Positions 43,091 through 53,131 are shown, counted from the stretch's first letter. The stretch: DNA of 64,000 nucleotides from Ruminiclostridium papyrosolvens C7 (GCF_000421965.1 NZ_ATAY01000033.1:1-64000), one strand, 5' to 3'. Numbers and translations: made by a program. The notes: a model not told the origin generated them from the letters alone.

Positions 43091-43111
43091 AAAGTATACT
43101 TTTATATTATT

Positions 43112-45151
43112 TTATAGTTTATCCAGTGTTTTCAACTCAGTTGTTATACTGTTTTGAGATGTTGACAGGTATTCCATAGAAGCAAGAAGATTTTCTATTG
43201 TAGCCTGTAGTTCTTCACTGCTTGCAGCATTAGACTCAATAGCCTGATTAACTACTTCTACAACCTCTTCTACTGTTTTCTCATTTTGTCTGAGAAGTTC
43301 CACATTGTTTGTAACCTCTTCAACTTGCTCCCTTGACTTGATAGTGAAATCAATAAGTCCTTTTAATGCAATCTTTGCCGAGTCAATTTCAGACTTGCTG
43401 TCATTTATAACAATAATCTGCTTTTCATTACCCTCGGTAGTTGATTGTATGTCCTTCTTAATATTACCTAATATTTCGACTATCCTGCTGGTTGCTTCGG
43501 AGCTGTCATTAGCCAGCTTTCTTATCTGCTCGGCAACTACCGCAAAACCCCTTCCTGCTTCTCCTGCTCTTGCTGCTTCTATTGCAGCATTAAGTGCCAA
43601 AAGGTTGGTTTGTGAAGTCACGCTGTTTATAAACTCAACAATTCCGCTTATTTCGTTTGAACTGTTAATGAGCTGTCTGATACTTTCGTGACTGTTTATA
43701 ACTTCTGTTTCTACTCTTTCCATGGCATTTGTTATTTTACTCAGACCTTCATCGCTTGTATTTACATACTCATGAGTCTTGTTGGACATATCTTTAAGAG
43801 AATGTGTAGCACTGTTTACATTATTCAAAGTGCTAATCATGGCACCCATAACCTTTGTTATTTCATCTACATGTTGCATTTCCTTCTCGTTATTGGCTGC
43901 CATTTCTCCGGAAGCCTGAGAAATCTGTTTTATGGTATAAAATGCATGGTTCATGTTTTTACTGTACTCTTGCTGTAGGCCGGATACATTACCGATACTG
44001 GTCTTAATTGTTTTTATGATTTCTTCATAGTTCTTTGTGACAAAATTTATGCCATCCTGGATTTCGTTCAACTCTGCCTCTTTTACATTCACTGTTTCAA
44101 GTGAATTATTCCCTTTACCCATTGATTTCAGGACATTTGCAAATTTGTTCAATGATTTTAGAACAAATTTCAGATACAGCAACAGTATCAAGAGCGATAC
44201 TAAAAGTATAGCGAATGAAAGCAAAGTATACAGTACCAGATTTAAGCTAAGATTGTTTAGAGAGGAATCCAGACTGTTTTTCGCTACTGTTACTTCGCTA
44301 TAGTATATTGCAGTATCTAACTTTACATGCATCACATATCTGATTTCGTTTCCATATTTGACAGGTGCGAATATATCCCCCTTTTTGTCATTTATGCTCA
44401 TTACAGCTTTTCCGTCCTTAAATACTTGTTTCACAACTGCATTTTCTATTTTTTTACCCTTTTTCCATTCAGCACTGATTCCCTTCTTAAGGTTTTGCGT
44501 TAATGCAGTACCTGAATTATCAACGATCTGAATTGAGGTTATTCCGTTGCTGTTGCTATTATCAACATAAATGTCCAATGCCTGTTCGACCACTCCTGAA
44601 TCCAATGCAGTCTCAATGATACCCTTGTTCCCTTTTCTTGGTATTGCAGTAAATTTGAATATTTGTCCTGTTTCTTCTTTAATTTTCAAAGTAGACGGTA
44701 ATACCTGAGCTTTTCCGTTAATAAGGTCTTTATACCCCTCCCATATGGAAAACAATGATAACCCTTTTGCAGCTTTTTCAGTTGAAGCAATAAAAACTCC
44801 ATTCTGATCCGTCAGATACAGGTCACTCATCCCGAGTTTATTACATATTTCATCAAGATCACTGTCGGAAAGTGTTTTAGCTGAATCCATTTCTTGAAGT
44901 ACGTAAGCGGCATTTAACATAGATTCGTCTACCCTGTTCTCTATTGATTGTATACTTAAGCCTATCTGATTTGTAATGTTCTCTAATTGACTCTTTACCT
45001 TTTGATTTGCGTCTTTACTTAAAGTTGATGTGAGATTATTGAAATTGTTGTCTAGTACACCGTTTGATATTCTAAGAAACACAATTGCTACGAACAAATA
45101 AGATATGATTAGTGCTGAAAATATAATGTATATTTTTGATTTTATTTTCAT
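43112..45151 (-). CDS. Methyl-accepting chemotaxis protein
   Basis: The 679-aa receptor has an N-terminal membrane helix (about 8-28), an extracytoplasmic Cache-like sensor (about 30-300; [29 protein letters not shown]), a second helix (about 305-335), and the cytoplasmic signalling domain with the hairpin tip [19 protein letters not shown] and [17 protein letters not shown]. No HAMP domain is obvious after the second helix; the linker is a short coiled coil. It senses an extracellular ligand and signals to CheA/CheW elsewhere in the genome. GGGGGG precedes the ATG. It is monocistronic. Confidence 0.92.
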   Translation of the reverse strand: MKIKSKIYIIFSALIISYLFVAIVFLRISNGVLDNNFNNLTSTLSKDANQKVKSQLENITNQIGLSIQSIENRVDESMLNAAYVLQEMDSAKTLSDSDLDEICNKLGMSDLYLTDQNGVFIASTEKAAKGLSLFSIWEGYKDLINGKAQVLPSTLKIKEETGQIFKFTAIPRKGNKGIIETALDSGVVEQALDIYVDNSNSNGITSIQIVDNSGTALTQNLKKGISAEWKKGKKIENAVVKQVFKDGKAVMSINDKKGDIFAPVKYGNEIRYVMHVKLDTAIYYSEVTVAKNSLDSSLNNLSLNLVLYTLLSFAILLVSLLILLLYLKFVLKSLNKFANVLKSMGKGNNSLETVNVKEAELNEIQDGINFVTKNYEEIIKTIKTSIGNVSGLQQEYSKNMNHAFYTIKQISQASGEMAANNEKEMQHVDEITKVMGAMISTLNNVNSATHSLKDMSNKTHEYVNTSDEGLSKITNAMERVETEVINSHESIRQLINSSNEISGIVEFINSVTSQTNLLALNAAIEAARAGEAGRGFAVVAEQIRKLANDSSEATSRIVEILGNIKKDIQSTTEGNEKQIIVINDSKSEIDSAKIALKGLIDFTIKSREQVEEVTNNVELLRQNEKTVEEVVEVVNQAIESNAASSEELQATIENLLASMEYLSTSQNSITTELKTLDKL

Positions 45152-45643
45152 TTTTTAGTACACGCCCCCCTAATTAAGTTTAAAAATACCGTACTCAAAA
45201 CTCTTACCTAAATAGATTATTCCAAACCTCCTATCCTTGGTGTTCTTTTGAAACTTTATAAATTTTAATACATCATATTGCAATTAATATAAAGTTGTAC
45301 TTTAAAAGCTATGAACATAAGGCATTTAAATAATCTTATCTGATGATACATCTCTTCTATGTCTATCCGAGCTTGTACAAGTTATGCTTATAAGGTATGT
45401 CTAAAAATAAAGACATTTGGCTTCTGTGTACTATAATAAAACAAAAAAAGTATTTATTCGATATTTCTAATTACATTTTTTTGAAAAGTTTATAATAAAT
45501 AATATATTTGCCAAACTAATGAATTATTTGCCATTTAATGTTTATATTGTAAATGATTTTTAAATTAAAATCAAGTTATTCAACTATATATTCTAAATTT
45601 ATCGTTAACCATAAAAAATAAAGAAGAACCATTCGGCTCTTCT
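45152..45643. other. Long AT-rich intergenic region with no visible gene
   Basis: This 492-bp stretch upstream of the chemoreceptor is AT-rich. I see no ORF with a ribosome site, no clear sigma-D (flagellar) promoter, and only the terminator of the next gene at its far end. A CCAA/TTGG hairpin near 45225-45245 is too weak to call. Confidence 0.5.
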
Positions 45644-45645
45644 TT
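45620..45645 (-). terminator. Terminator of the small helical protein gene
   Basis: AAAGAAGAGCC pairs with GGTTCTTCTTT (one G-U pair) over a 4-nt loop; TATTTTTT follows on the minus strand. Confidence 0.75.
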
Positions 45646-46009
45646 AGGAATTCTTTAAATATTCTTTACCAAGGTTACTAATCATTATTAACCGATTATC
45701 AATACCTTCTATAAGTTTTTGAAATTTCATGACTGCCAGTATTTTAAGAACTTCGTTTTTATCTTTTTCTACCATAGCCTCATAAATTTCATTTAAGGTA
45801 GCCTTATCCTTTTCAGAGAGAAAACGCAGCAGTTTTATCCTTTTGTTTTCTATGTTTACGGATTCTTTCCACTTTTCTATTAAATCTTCTTTGTTTTTCT
45901 CCCAGTATTCATTACCCATCATTTGCCTTGTCTTGTTTTCCAATTCTTCAAATTTACATGGTTTAAGCTCCCAAGGCTTTTCCGGGTACGTTTCGTTTAT
46001 TTGCTCCAC
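45644..46009 (-). CDS. Hypothetical protein with winged-helix-like C-terminus
   Basis: The 121-aa protein is not recognised. The N-terminal half is rich in Glu, Lys and Trp (FEELENKTRQMMGNEYWEKN). The C-terminal half (KRIKLLRFLSEKDKATLNEI, KILAVMKFQKLIEGIDNRLIMIS) has the helix order of a small winged-helix domain ending in a beta wing. A transcription or anti-repressor role is only a guess. The start is GTG; AAGGGG lies about 14 nt upstream, which is long. It is divergent from the TetR gene. Confidence 0.5.
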   Translation of the reverse strand: MEQINETYPEKPWELKPCKFEELENKTRQMMGNEYWEKNKEDLIEKWKESVNIENKRIKLLRFLSEKDKATLNEIYEAMVEKDKNEVLKILAVMKFQKLIEGIDNRLIMISNLGKEYLKNS

Positions 46010-46141
46010 TTATGTTCTCATCCCCTTTCTTCTACACATATTCTATGTATTAAAATGAATTTCCTGCAATAGAATAGTTATACCCGGTTAATAAACATTA
46101 TTTTTGTGCAATTTTAACTTTTATTTTTTTTTACAGGGTGT

Positions 46142-46163
46142 TATAATATGAACATCGTTCATA
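46142..46163 (+). promoter_or_regulatory. TetR-gene promoter with operator palindrome
   Basis: TATAAT (46142-46147) abuts a perfect palindrome, TATGAAC-ATC-GTTCATA (46147-46163). A second copy of the core TGAAC-N3-GTTCA lies before the MFS gene. The repressor bound here would cover the -10 box and start point. Confidence 0.65.
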
Positions 46164-46177
46164 TAAAAGGTGATTAT

Positions 46178-46708
46178 GTGCCAAAGATAATTGAGAATAT
46201 AAAGGAAAACTTAATATTGGAAGGCAGAAAAACTCTTATTGAAAAGAGCTACAAGGAACTGAACATACGGGATATTGCTAAAAATTGCGGTATTGGTATA
46301 GGTACATTTTACAACTACTTTGAAAACAAAGAAAAGTTTGTCCATGAAATTTTCATGGACGACTGGAGAAAGATAATAGCATTGTCTGAAAACCTAAAAT
46401 CTTTAAAGGAACCCCTAAAGGATAAGATCCGAAAGATATACATTTATTTGGATGGGTTTGTAGATAAATATCTTTCCATTTTCTACGAAATTTCAATGCT
46501 CAAAGGCTACAGTCCTGAAAGGGACGATGATATGAAAGATCTTTATATCATGGTTGAAGGAATTTTAAATATTGAAAAGGCAAACGGAACAATAAAATCT
46601 ATGCTGACACCGCACAATTTGTCTCATTTTATTGTTTCGAACCTGATGTATCTGAGTAAAACCAAGTATATATCATTTGACGAATTGTATAGTCATATGA
46701 ATATTTAA
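46178..46708 (+). CDS. TetR-family repressor of the adjacent MFS exporter
   Basis: The 176-aa regulator has a TetR helix-turn-helix (LNIRDIAKNCGIGIGTFYNY, about 30-50) and a helical ligand domain. The longest frame starts with ATG at 46148, but that ATG lies inside the operator next to the -10 box. GTG at 46178, after AAAGGTGA, gives the usual clostridial N-terminus MPKIIENIKENLILEG. The gene is followed 45 bp later by a 14-helix exporter. It likely represses itself and the exporter, with release by an exported drug-like compound. Confidence 0.88.
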   Translation: MPKIIENIKENLILEGRKTLIEKSYKELNIRDIAKNCGIGIGTFYNYFENKEKFVHEIFMDDWRKIIALSENLKSLKEPLKDKIRKIYIYLDGFVDKYLSIFYEISMLKGYSPERDDDMKDLYIMVEGILNIEKANGTIKSMLTPHNLSHFIVSNLMYLSKTKYISFDELYSHMNI

Positions 46709-46726
46709 AATTTTTTTAATATTAAG

Positions 46727-46739
46727 TGAACAATGTTCA
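46727..46739 (+). promoter_or_regulatory. Second TetR operator, upstream of the MFS gene
   Basis: TGAAC-AAT-GTTCA repeats the core of the palindrome at 46147-46163 with the same 3-nt spacer, and ends just before the AAAGGAG ribosome site of the exporter gene. Confidence 0.6.
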
Positions 46740-46753
46740 GAAAGGAGAAAAAA

Positions 46754-48535
46754 ATGAATACAATGAGTACTAAGAACGACAATAAGAAAAGAATTGTTGT
46801 ACTGGCGATTTTTTTGTTGGGTATTTTTATGGGGGCTATAGACAGCGGTATTGTGTCCCCGGCCAGAACTGTAATTAGAAACAGCTTCGGTATCAGCGAG
46901 TCACTGAGTGTTTGGATGGTAACTATCTACACTTTGGCATATGCAGTAGCTATGCCAATTGTTAGTAAGCTCTCAGACAGATACGGACGTAAGAAGGTCT
47001 ATCTGACCAGCATAATTATTTTTGCGCTTGGTTCATTACTTTGCGGTTTATCCAATTTTTACGGGAATTTCACATTTTTCCTTATAGCAAGAGTTATTCA
47101 GGCTATCGGCGGAGGAGGAATAATGCCTATAGCAAATGCATTTATAGGAAACAGTTTCCCTCCTGAAAAAAGAGGAACTGCATTGGGTTTTGTAGGAGGA
47201 GTTTATGGCATTGCCACAATTCTGGGCCCAACTATGGGTTCATCCATTCTGGATATTGCTGGAGTTAATCATTGGGGATGGATATTCTTTATAAACCTTC
47301 CTATAAGCTTGTTGATTCTGGCATTAAGCTATAATCTTAAGGAGAACCTGGGCGATACCGGGAAGAAGATGGATTTAAAAGGCAGTCTGGTACTGAGTAT
47401 TATGATTTTAAGCCTTATGTATGCCCTTACAAACCTGGATTACTTCCACTTTAGTCAAAGTATAAGGGATTGGGATGTTTATCCTTTCCTGATTTTGTTT
47501 ATCATCTCTTTACCGTTGTTTATTTTTATAGAAACTAAAGCAGAAGATCCTATTTTAAACCTTAGATATTTTAAGGAGCGTCAGATACTTTTAACTCTTA
47601 TTCTGGGTTTTATAACAGGTGTTGGCCTTATGGGGGTTGTTTTCATCCCTCAATTCGCTGAAAACATTCTAAAGATTAAGACCGGAAACGGAGGATATCT
47701 GGTTACATTGATGTCGGTTTTCGCAGGAATCAGTGCACCTCTTGGAGGGAAATTTATTGATAAGTACTCTGCAAAACTGGTAACGGTTCTGGGTATGATT
47801 TGTACCGCCTTTGGAACTTTATTCCTGGCATTTTTTACTACAGCTTACCCAAGCTTTGTCTCAATAATGATAGGCCTTGTTTTTGTAGGTTTTGGCATGG
47901 GTTTCACCATGGGTACTCCCCTTAATTACCTTATGCTGTCATTTGTCAGTGAAAGTGAATCCGCTTCGGCGTTATCTACCTTGTCTTTGGTAAGGTCAAT
48001 CGGAATTGCCGTTTCTCCGAATATAATGATTAACTTTATAGCTGAAGCAGGTAAGAGTGTTCAAGGTAAAGTAATGGCAGTAATGCCTGAACCATCCGCA
48101 CCTACTTTTCCAGGTTCCCAGTATGTATCCGGGTACTTTGACATGTCCAAGATGACAAGCGGAGGCGGTATTTCAAGCAATGCCATAGAAAAACTAAAAT
48201 CAGCCGATGTTACTAATGTTGTGGATGTTCTGAAAGATTTTTCCTCAAATATGCTTGATAAAGTAATACCAACAATCAAGGATAAGATACTTGGAGCAAT
48301 GTCTGCCGCACCAAAAGGAGCTGCTTCACAAATCAATCTGGATAAAGTTTTCAGTGATTGGAAGCTGGATTATCTAAATAAGATTGAAGGCGCAAGAGCC
48401 ACTATTGAAAATACATTTCAGACTGCAATAAGCGCAGGCTACAGAAATATGTTTATAACCGCAGGTGTTATTGCTCTTATAGGTCTGGTTGCAGCCCTGC
48501 TGCTCAAAAATAAAAAGAAAACAATACAGGAATAA
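46754..48535 (+). CDS. MFS drug exporter, DHA2 (14-TM) family
   Basis: The 593-aa exporter has 14 membrane helices with motif A (SDRYGRKKVY, after helix 2) and motif C in helix 5 (GFVGGVYGIATILGPTMG). It moves drugs or other hydrophobic compounds out by proton antiport. The start at 46754 is set by AAAGGAG 6 nt upstream; the ATG at 46733 lies in the operator. An unusual extracytoplasmic insert of about 125 aa, rich in Ser, Ala and Asp (about 430-560), precedes the last helix. Similar inserts occur in other clostridial DHA2 proteins. Its substrate is unknown. Confidence 0.9.
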   Translation: MNTMSTKNDNKKRIVVLAIFLLGIFMGAIDSGIVSPARTVIRNSFGISESLSVWMVTIYTLAYAVAMPIVSKLSDRYGRKKVYLTSIIIFALGSLLCGLSNFYGNFTFFLIARVIQAIGGGGIMPIANAFIGNSFPPEKRGTALGFVGGVYGIATILGPTMGSSILDIAGVNHWGWIFFINLPISLLILALSYNLKENLGDTGKKMDLKGSLVLSIMILSLMYALTNLDYFHFSQSIRDWDVYPFLILFIISLPLFIFIETKAEDPILNLRYFKERQILLTLILGFITGVGLMGVVFIPQFAENILKIKTGNGGYLVTLMSVFAGISAPLGGKFIDKYSAKLVTVLGMICTAFGTLFLAFFTTAYPSFVSIMIGLVFVGFGMGFTMGTPLNYLMLSFVSESESASALSTLSLVRSIGIAVSPNIMINFIAEAGKSVQGKVMAVMPEPSAPTFPGSQYVSGYFDMSKMTSGGGISSNAIEKLKSADVTNVVDVLKDFSSNMLDKVIPTIKDKILGAMSAAPKGAASQINLDKVFSDWKLDYLNKIEGARATIENTFQTAISAGYRNMFITAGVIALIGLVAALLLKNKKKTIQE

Positions 48536-48543
48536 AGCTTTAA

Positions 48544-48578
48544 ACAACAAAAGCCGCACAATGTGCGGCTTTTGTTGT
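48544..48578. terminator. Bidirectional intrinsic terminator
   Basis: A perfect 16-bp stem with a 3-nt loop (ACAACAAAAGCCGCAC with its complement) lies between the convergent MFS and secreted-repeat genes. Confidence 0.9.
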
Positions 48579-48593
48579 TTTTGTTAAAAATCA

Positions 48594-51422
48594 TCAAGGA
48601 TTTACTTTTACTATTATTTTATAGTAGCTTACTGATTTTTTGTCCTCCGAGGTTACTTTTAATATAAAAAAGTCATTGTTTGCTATAGCAGTGTTTGCGT
48701 ATGCCTCATCTGTTTCAAAGTTTTGTGTGGAAGCTCCTTCTGCATACTTAACTGCTTTTATTTCCGCTTCAGCATAAGTTCCTCTGAATAATGTAATATA
48801 TGATCCGGCATTTGTTTCATTTGCGGCAGTGGTACCAGTCAGCACTGTTGTCCCGGCTGTAACACCGTTTATCGTCGATGCCGGTGTACCAACATTATAA
48901 TAACCTATGGCATTTCCTTTTATTGTTGACATGTAGTCTAATTTAGCCTCACTGCCTGCTGCCAGTCCGGGGGTTGTTACCTCTGTTCTGTATGGTGCTG
49001 ACATATTTCCTTCTTCATTAACGGCCACTGCCCATACGTTGTAGGTTGTCGAATACCCCGGAAGATTATCTATTATTATTCTCTCCTCTACATTGGCTGT
49101 TATCGGTACACTGCCTGAAGCTAATCCAGACCCGCCTTTTCCGTTTTTACCGGCCAATACCTGTTCCTTTGTTGGAGTCGGGTCGTAATAATTAACGTCT
49201 CCTGTAACTACATAGTATACCCTTCCTGATTGATTGGCTTTTACAATCAGCTCAACTTTCTTTGTGCCTGCAGCCTGTATAGGCCCGGCTTCAGGATAGT
49301 ACCCCATGCTGGGTACTGTTCCCTCAACAGTTACAGCAACTTTGTAGTAACTTATTGTTACATTATCCTCTGCTGTTACTTTAATTAAAAAGAAGTCATT
49401 ATTTTTTATAGTCTGGTTTGTATATGCTGAATCCTTTTCAAAGTTTGCCGTTGAGGCTCCGTTTACATACTTAACTGCCTTAACCTTTGATTTTGGGTCG
49501 TTTGGTTTAAATAAGGTTATATATAATCCTGCATTAGAAGTATCAGCAGCCCTGGTTGCACTTATCGTTACCCTCCCCGGCGCAACAAGGGTTTGATCCG
49601 CATTGGGAATTCCCATGTCGCTGATTGTCGCACCTTTTATAGTCGATGCTGAACTTAATATTGTACTGCTGATTGGTGATAACTTTATGTTTTCATTGGA
49701 TAATGGTGATGGGGCAGGCGCATCCAAAATAAGTGTGTTGTTTCCCTTTGCCGTTACTTTATAAGTATATTTACCTGCTCCAGCCGAACTTATTGATGGC
49801 CCGAAATCAAATCCCGCCGCCGCTTTTTCAGCAGTCACAGTTACAGGAACTATCCATGCCTTTCCGTCTCTGTATGCCTGTACGGTATAGCTAACGGCAT
49901 AGGGTACTTGGGTCCACTTTGCCACGTCCCCGTCCCAATTGAGGCCCTCAGATACTGTGGAGAGTTGAATCACCGTCTGAGCTACAGAGTGAGTTGACCA
50001 TGGTCCGTCTGTATACGATATACCGTCTCCTTTTCCCATTACAGTTACGTTATAGTTGCCTTCCCCTGCTGCTCTCATAGCTGCTAAAAAGTTGTAAGAG
50101 GTTGTTCCTGCTGGCAAATTTATCGGTGAGCCTACTTCCCCGCAATCACTAAATAGTTGTACAACATATCCTGATTCATTTGCAAGATCATCCCATTTGG
50201 CTGTACCTGTCTCATCTAATGTTACATTTGTCACCTGTGGCAGTTTGTATGTCAAGAGTGTTGATTTTACGATAATTTTATAAAAACTTGCTGTAGAACC
50301 ATCCTCTGATGTCACCTTAATTATAAAAAAATCGTTGTTAGTTATAGGTTCATTTGCGTAGGCAGGGTCCGTTTCAAAATTTGCCGTTGATGCTCCGTTT
50401 GCATACTTAACTGCCTTAACATCAGCTTGAGCATAGGTTGCTCTCAGAGATGTTATATAAGGCCAGATATTGGTCTCATTAATTGCCTGAGCTAAAGTTA
50501 ATTCTGCAGATCCTGGCACTATTTTTCCTATAGTGGAAGCGGGTGTTCCAGTATTATAATAACCGATTGGGTTACCTTTTATTGTAGACATGTAGTCCAA
50601 TTTTGCTTCGCTTCCGGCAGTTTCTCCGGGTGTTCTGATATCCGTCCTGTACGGTACAGTTATATTTCCAATTGAATCGACCGCCACTAACCAGATGTCA
50701 TATGTGGTAGAATAATCCGGGAGGTTATCTATTATAATACTCTTTTCTTGGTTGGCTGTTATAGTTGTACTGCCCGAGGCATAAGCCGGGTCACCATATC
50801 CGTCTTTTCCTGCCATTATCTGTCCGACGGTAGGGTTTGGAGCGTATTTACTAACTATATAGTATATCGTCCCCGAATCGTCAGCCTTCACAAGTACTTC
50901 CACTTTCTTTGTTCCAGCGGCTTGTATCTGGCCTTCCTTGGGATAATACCCCAGTTGGGGTGCCTGTGCGTCAACTGTCACTATTATTTTGTAGTATCTT
51001 ATTTGTGTATTGTAAGATGATGTTACCTTTACTATAAAAAAGTCATTGTTTGATATAGGCTCATTTGCGTATGCTGCATCCGTTTCAAAGTAGTGTGTCC
51101 ATGTTCCATCTTTATACTTGACTGCCTTTACCTTTGCCCCGGGAGCATTCTGAGCAAATAGTGTGATGAACGCTCCAGCATTTGATGTGTCGGCTGCCTG
51201 AATCCCATTTAGCAGCACTTTTCCGGGTGTAACAGAACCCTCCAGTGACCCTGATGGAATTCCCAAGTCTGCTATTGTAACCCCTTTTACTGTTGACGCA
51301 GTACTTAATGTGCCATCATTTCCGGGATCACCTTCAGCATATAGATTTACCTGCAAGCACAGGCTTAAAATTGCTACAATGAGAATCATTAAACAAATAC
51401 GTTTGACCAAATTAATTTTCAT
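48594..51422 (-). CDS. Secreted protein with four about 110-aa repeats
   Basis: A 942-aa form from ATG 51422 has a signal peptide (MKINLVKRICLMILIVAILS, cleavage near YAEG). Four repeats share TIKG or TVKG openings, (A)D/ETSNAG-x-YITLF or similar, VKAVKY, then NNDFF-I-KVTSED and YYKIIV. Between repeats 1 and 2 and after 3 lies a YPEAG-x-IQAAGTKKVE Fn3-like segment, and the middle has two Fn3-like domains (YNVTVMGKGDG, YTYKVTAKGN). No SLH, dockerin or enzyme domain is seen, so it is a secreted structural or binding protein. Starts at 51443 and 51434 are also possible; none has an ideally spaced ribosome site. Confidence 0.7.
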   Translation of the reverse strand: MKINLVKRICLMILIVAILSLCLQVNLYAEGDPGNDGTLSTASTVKGVTIADLGIPSGSLEGSVTPGKVLLNGIQAADTSNAGAFITLFAQNAPGAKVKAVKYKDGTWTHYFETDAAYANEPISNNDFFIVKVTSSYNTQIRYYKIIVTVDAQAPQLGYYPKEGQIQAAGTKKVEVLVKADDSGTIYYIVSKYAPNPTVGQIMAGKDGYGDPAYASGSTTITANQEKSIIIDNLPDYSTTYDIWLVAVDSIGNITVPYRTDIRTPGETAGSEAKLDYMSTIKGNPIGYYNTGTPASTIGKIVPGSAELTLAQAINETNIWPYITSLRATYAQADVKAVKYANGASTANFETDPAYANEPITNNDFFIIKVTSEDGSTASFYKIIVKSTLLTYKLPQVTNVTLDETGTAKWDDLANESGYVVQLFSDCGEVGSPINLPAGTTSYNFLAAMRAAGEGNYNVTVMGKGDGISYTDGPWSTHSVAQTVIQLSTVSEGLNWDGDVAKWTQVPYAVSYTVQAYRDGKAWIVPVTVTAEKAAAGFDFGPSISSAGAGKYTYKVTAKGNNTLILDAPAPSPLSNENIKLSPISSTILSSASTIKGATISDMGIPNADQTLVAPGRVTISATRAADTSNAGLYITLFKPNDPKSKVKAVKYVNGASTANFEKDSAYTNQTIKNNDFFLIKVTAEDNVTISYYKVAVTVEGTVPSMGYYPEAGPIQAAGTKKVELIVKANQSGRVYYVVTGDVNYYDPTPTKEQVLAGKNGKGGSGLASGSVPITANVEERIIIDNLPGYSTTYNVWAVAVNEEGNMSAPYRTEVTTPGLAAGSEAKLDYMSTIKGNAIGYYNVGTPASTINGVTAGTTVLTGTTAANETNAGSYITLFRGTYAEAEIKAVKYAEGASTQNFETDEAYANTAIANNDFFILKVTSEDKKSVSYYKIIVKVNP

Positions 51423-51456
51423 TCTCAATTCCATACCTCCCATACATAACTTATAC

Positions 51457-52695
51457 TTATACTCCGTCTTTTTTAAACTGGTTTACAATTCTACAGTGAT
51501 TTATGTAATCTGCGTCAGTCTTTACCTCACTGGAATAGTTCAATCCATAGGGCCAAAAATGCTGGCTGTCGCCATGCAAAACATCTGCTGAAACACCTGT
51601 GATATTTCTTAATTCATCTGTGGCAGATGTTCCTGTATAAATGCCGTTTTTAACTAAAGAGAACCAACCTGAACTCTGTCCTACACCTACAGTATGAGCA
51701 ATTTCATGCATTGCGGTACAGGTGTCCATATAACTTCTTGATGAGCCGAACCTTATAGTTCCGTTGATATTTCCATCCGCTGTGGAAACTGATGTGTTGT
51801 AATATACGGTTAACTGCTTGCTGATATTAGTGAGATTATTATAATACATAACTGCCGAATCCATAGCGGCCTTTATTTTTGCATACGCATCGGATTGGTC
51901 GGCTGTTGGATTTTGTTCTCTAACCAGTGTATATGTAATATTACCTGTTGTTTGAGCAACGAGGTACCACTGCTGATTTTTACCTCCATTGTCAGTCCAT
52001 TGGGCAACATCACCGCCATTGGCTGTAGATGTACTTAACACCTCCAGAAGCTTTCCGCTTCCCATGTTAACTATTTTATAATATCCCCCGCCGATATCAA
52101 CCATTCTCCATTTTTGTGAGTTACTTCCATTGTCTGTTTCCTGAATAGCATCACCGCCATTGTCAACTGACGAGTTAAGTATTCCCAGAAGCTTTCCACT
52201 ATTACGGTTAATTATCTTATAGTATCCTCCCCCTGCATCAGTAAAACTCCATTGCTGGTTTGCCCCACCTGTAAGCCCCCACTGAATGACATTTCCGCCA
52301 TCAGCAACAGATGCGCCGGACACGTCCAGAAGCTTGCCGCTGTTACGGTTGATTATCTTGTAATTAACACCTGTCTTAATGTTACTTGCCGGAGCATTTA
52401 TAGGCAGTGTAGTTACTATGCCCAGCAAATACTGTTTCAAAATAGCATAATCCACTGAATCTGCGTTATTATCGAGATTGAGATCCATACAACTATTGTA
52501 TGTTCGTTCCGAATCCATCAGGTATTGTTTAAACCCTACCAAGTCCAATGCATTAATGCTACCGTCATTGTTGTAGTCACCATAGATCAGGGAAGTATCC
52601 GGCACCGTACTGTCAGCTGAAGCGATACCTGAATTGAGCACCACTGTTAAAAGCAGTGTAAAAACAATAAAAAGGCCCTTGATTTTCATTAGCAT
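51457..52695 (-). CDS. Dockerin, ricin-lectin and zinc-metalloprotease protein
   Basis: The 412-aa exported protein has a signal peptide (1-27), a type I dockerin with two calcium F-hand repeats (DYNNDGSINALDLVGFKQYL at about 40-60, and DLNLDNNADSVDYAILKQYL), a ricin-type beta-trefoil with three QW motifs (QQWSF, QKWRM, QQWYL; about 105-250), and a C-terminal peptidase with the zinc motif HEIAHTVGVG (about 335). The dockerin should plug the protein into a cellulosome scaffoldin. The trefoil binds glycans; the protease may act on plant or host proteins or on glycoprotein. The zinc motif lacks a third His in metzincin spacing. AAGGAG lies 5 nt before the ATG. Confidence 0.88.
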   Translation of the reverse strand: MLMKIKGLFIVFTLLLTVVLNSGIASADSTVPDTSLIYGDYNNDGSINALDLVGFKQYLMDSERTYNSCMDLNLDNNADSVDYAILKQYLLGIVTTLPINAPASNIKTGVNYKIINRNSGKLLDVSGASVADGGNVIQWGLTGGANQQWSFTDAGGGYYKIINRNSGKLLGILNSSVDNGGDAIQETDNGSNSQKWRMVDIGGGYYKIVNMGSGKLLEVLSTSTANGGDVAQWTDNGGKNQQWYLVAQTTGNITYTLVREQNPTADQSDAYAKIKAAMDSAVMYYNNLTNISKQLTVYYNTSVSTADGNINGTIRFGSSRSYMDTCTAMHEIAHTVGVGQSSGWFSLVKNGIYTGTSATDELRNITGVSADVLHGDSQHFWPYGLNYSSEVKTDADYINHCRIVNQFKKDGV

Positions 52696-52773
52696 ACCAT
52701 CTCCTTTTCTTTTTTGCCATGTAATGGTATAATATCAAGCTTTTACAAGTTAATCAATAAGCCTGCATAAGAA

Positions 52774-53131
52774 CTATAAATTATCTATATCCGTACTTTC
52801 TTTATGTTCTGTGGAGTGGTTTATTTCTCCGTCATCCAGCGTATCCTTTATAAGCTCATACCATTGCTGAAGTTTTTTCTCAAGAAGGTTTTTTTGGAAT
52901 AAAAATCCTTAGCCACAGAGGCATAACATTATAAAGCTGGCTAAGTACGGCATTGAACCTTTCCTGTCCTTTTTTAGTACCCGTAATAACTTGTTCAGCC
53001 TGTACAATCATTTTATATGCCAATTCTCTTAACTTTTTCCAACGGTGTTTTGTAATCAGATAAATGACGTACCCTGTAAACCCTATGGCAATTAATACAA
53101 CAAACCAGTAATCAGTGAAAAATTCTATCAT
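52774..53131 (-). pseudogene. Phage-type LL-H holin with 3' frame break
   Basis: The frame from 53131 encodes 83 aa of an LL-H-type holin: a membrane helix (YWFVVLIAIGFTGYVIYLI), then AEQVITGTKKGQERF and MPLWLRIFIPKK, where it stops at 52880. The next frame continues with the expected holin tail (LLEKKLQQWYELIKDTLDDG) to a stop at 52774. Dropping one A from the A7 run (52889-52895) joins them to about 113 aa. Holins release lytic enzymes through the membrane. No endolysin or other phage gene is near, so this is a lone remnant or a domesticated gene, or the break is a sequencing error. Confidence 0.65.

Noticed and set aside
45152..45643. A flagellar sigma-D promoter for the chemoreceptor
   Set aside because: No TAAA-N15-GCCGATAT-like pair could be placed at a suitable distance from the start codon.
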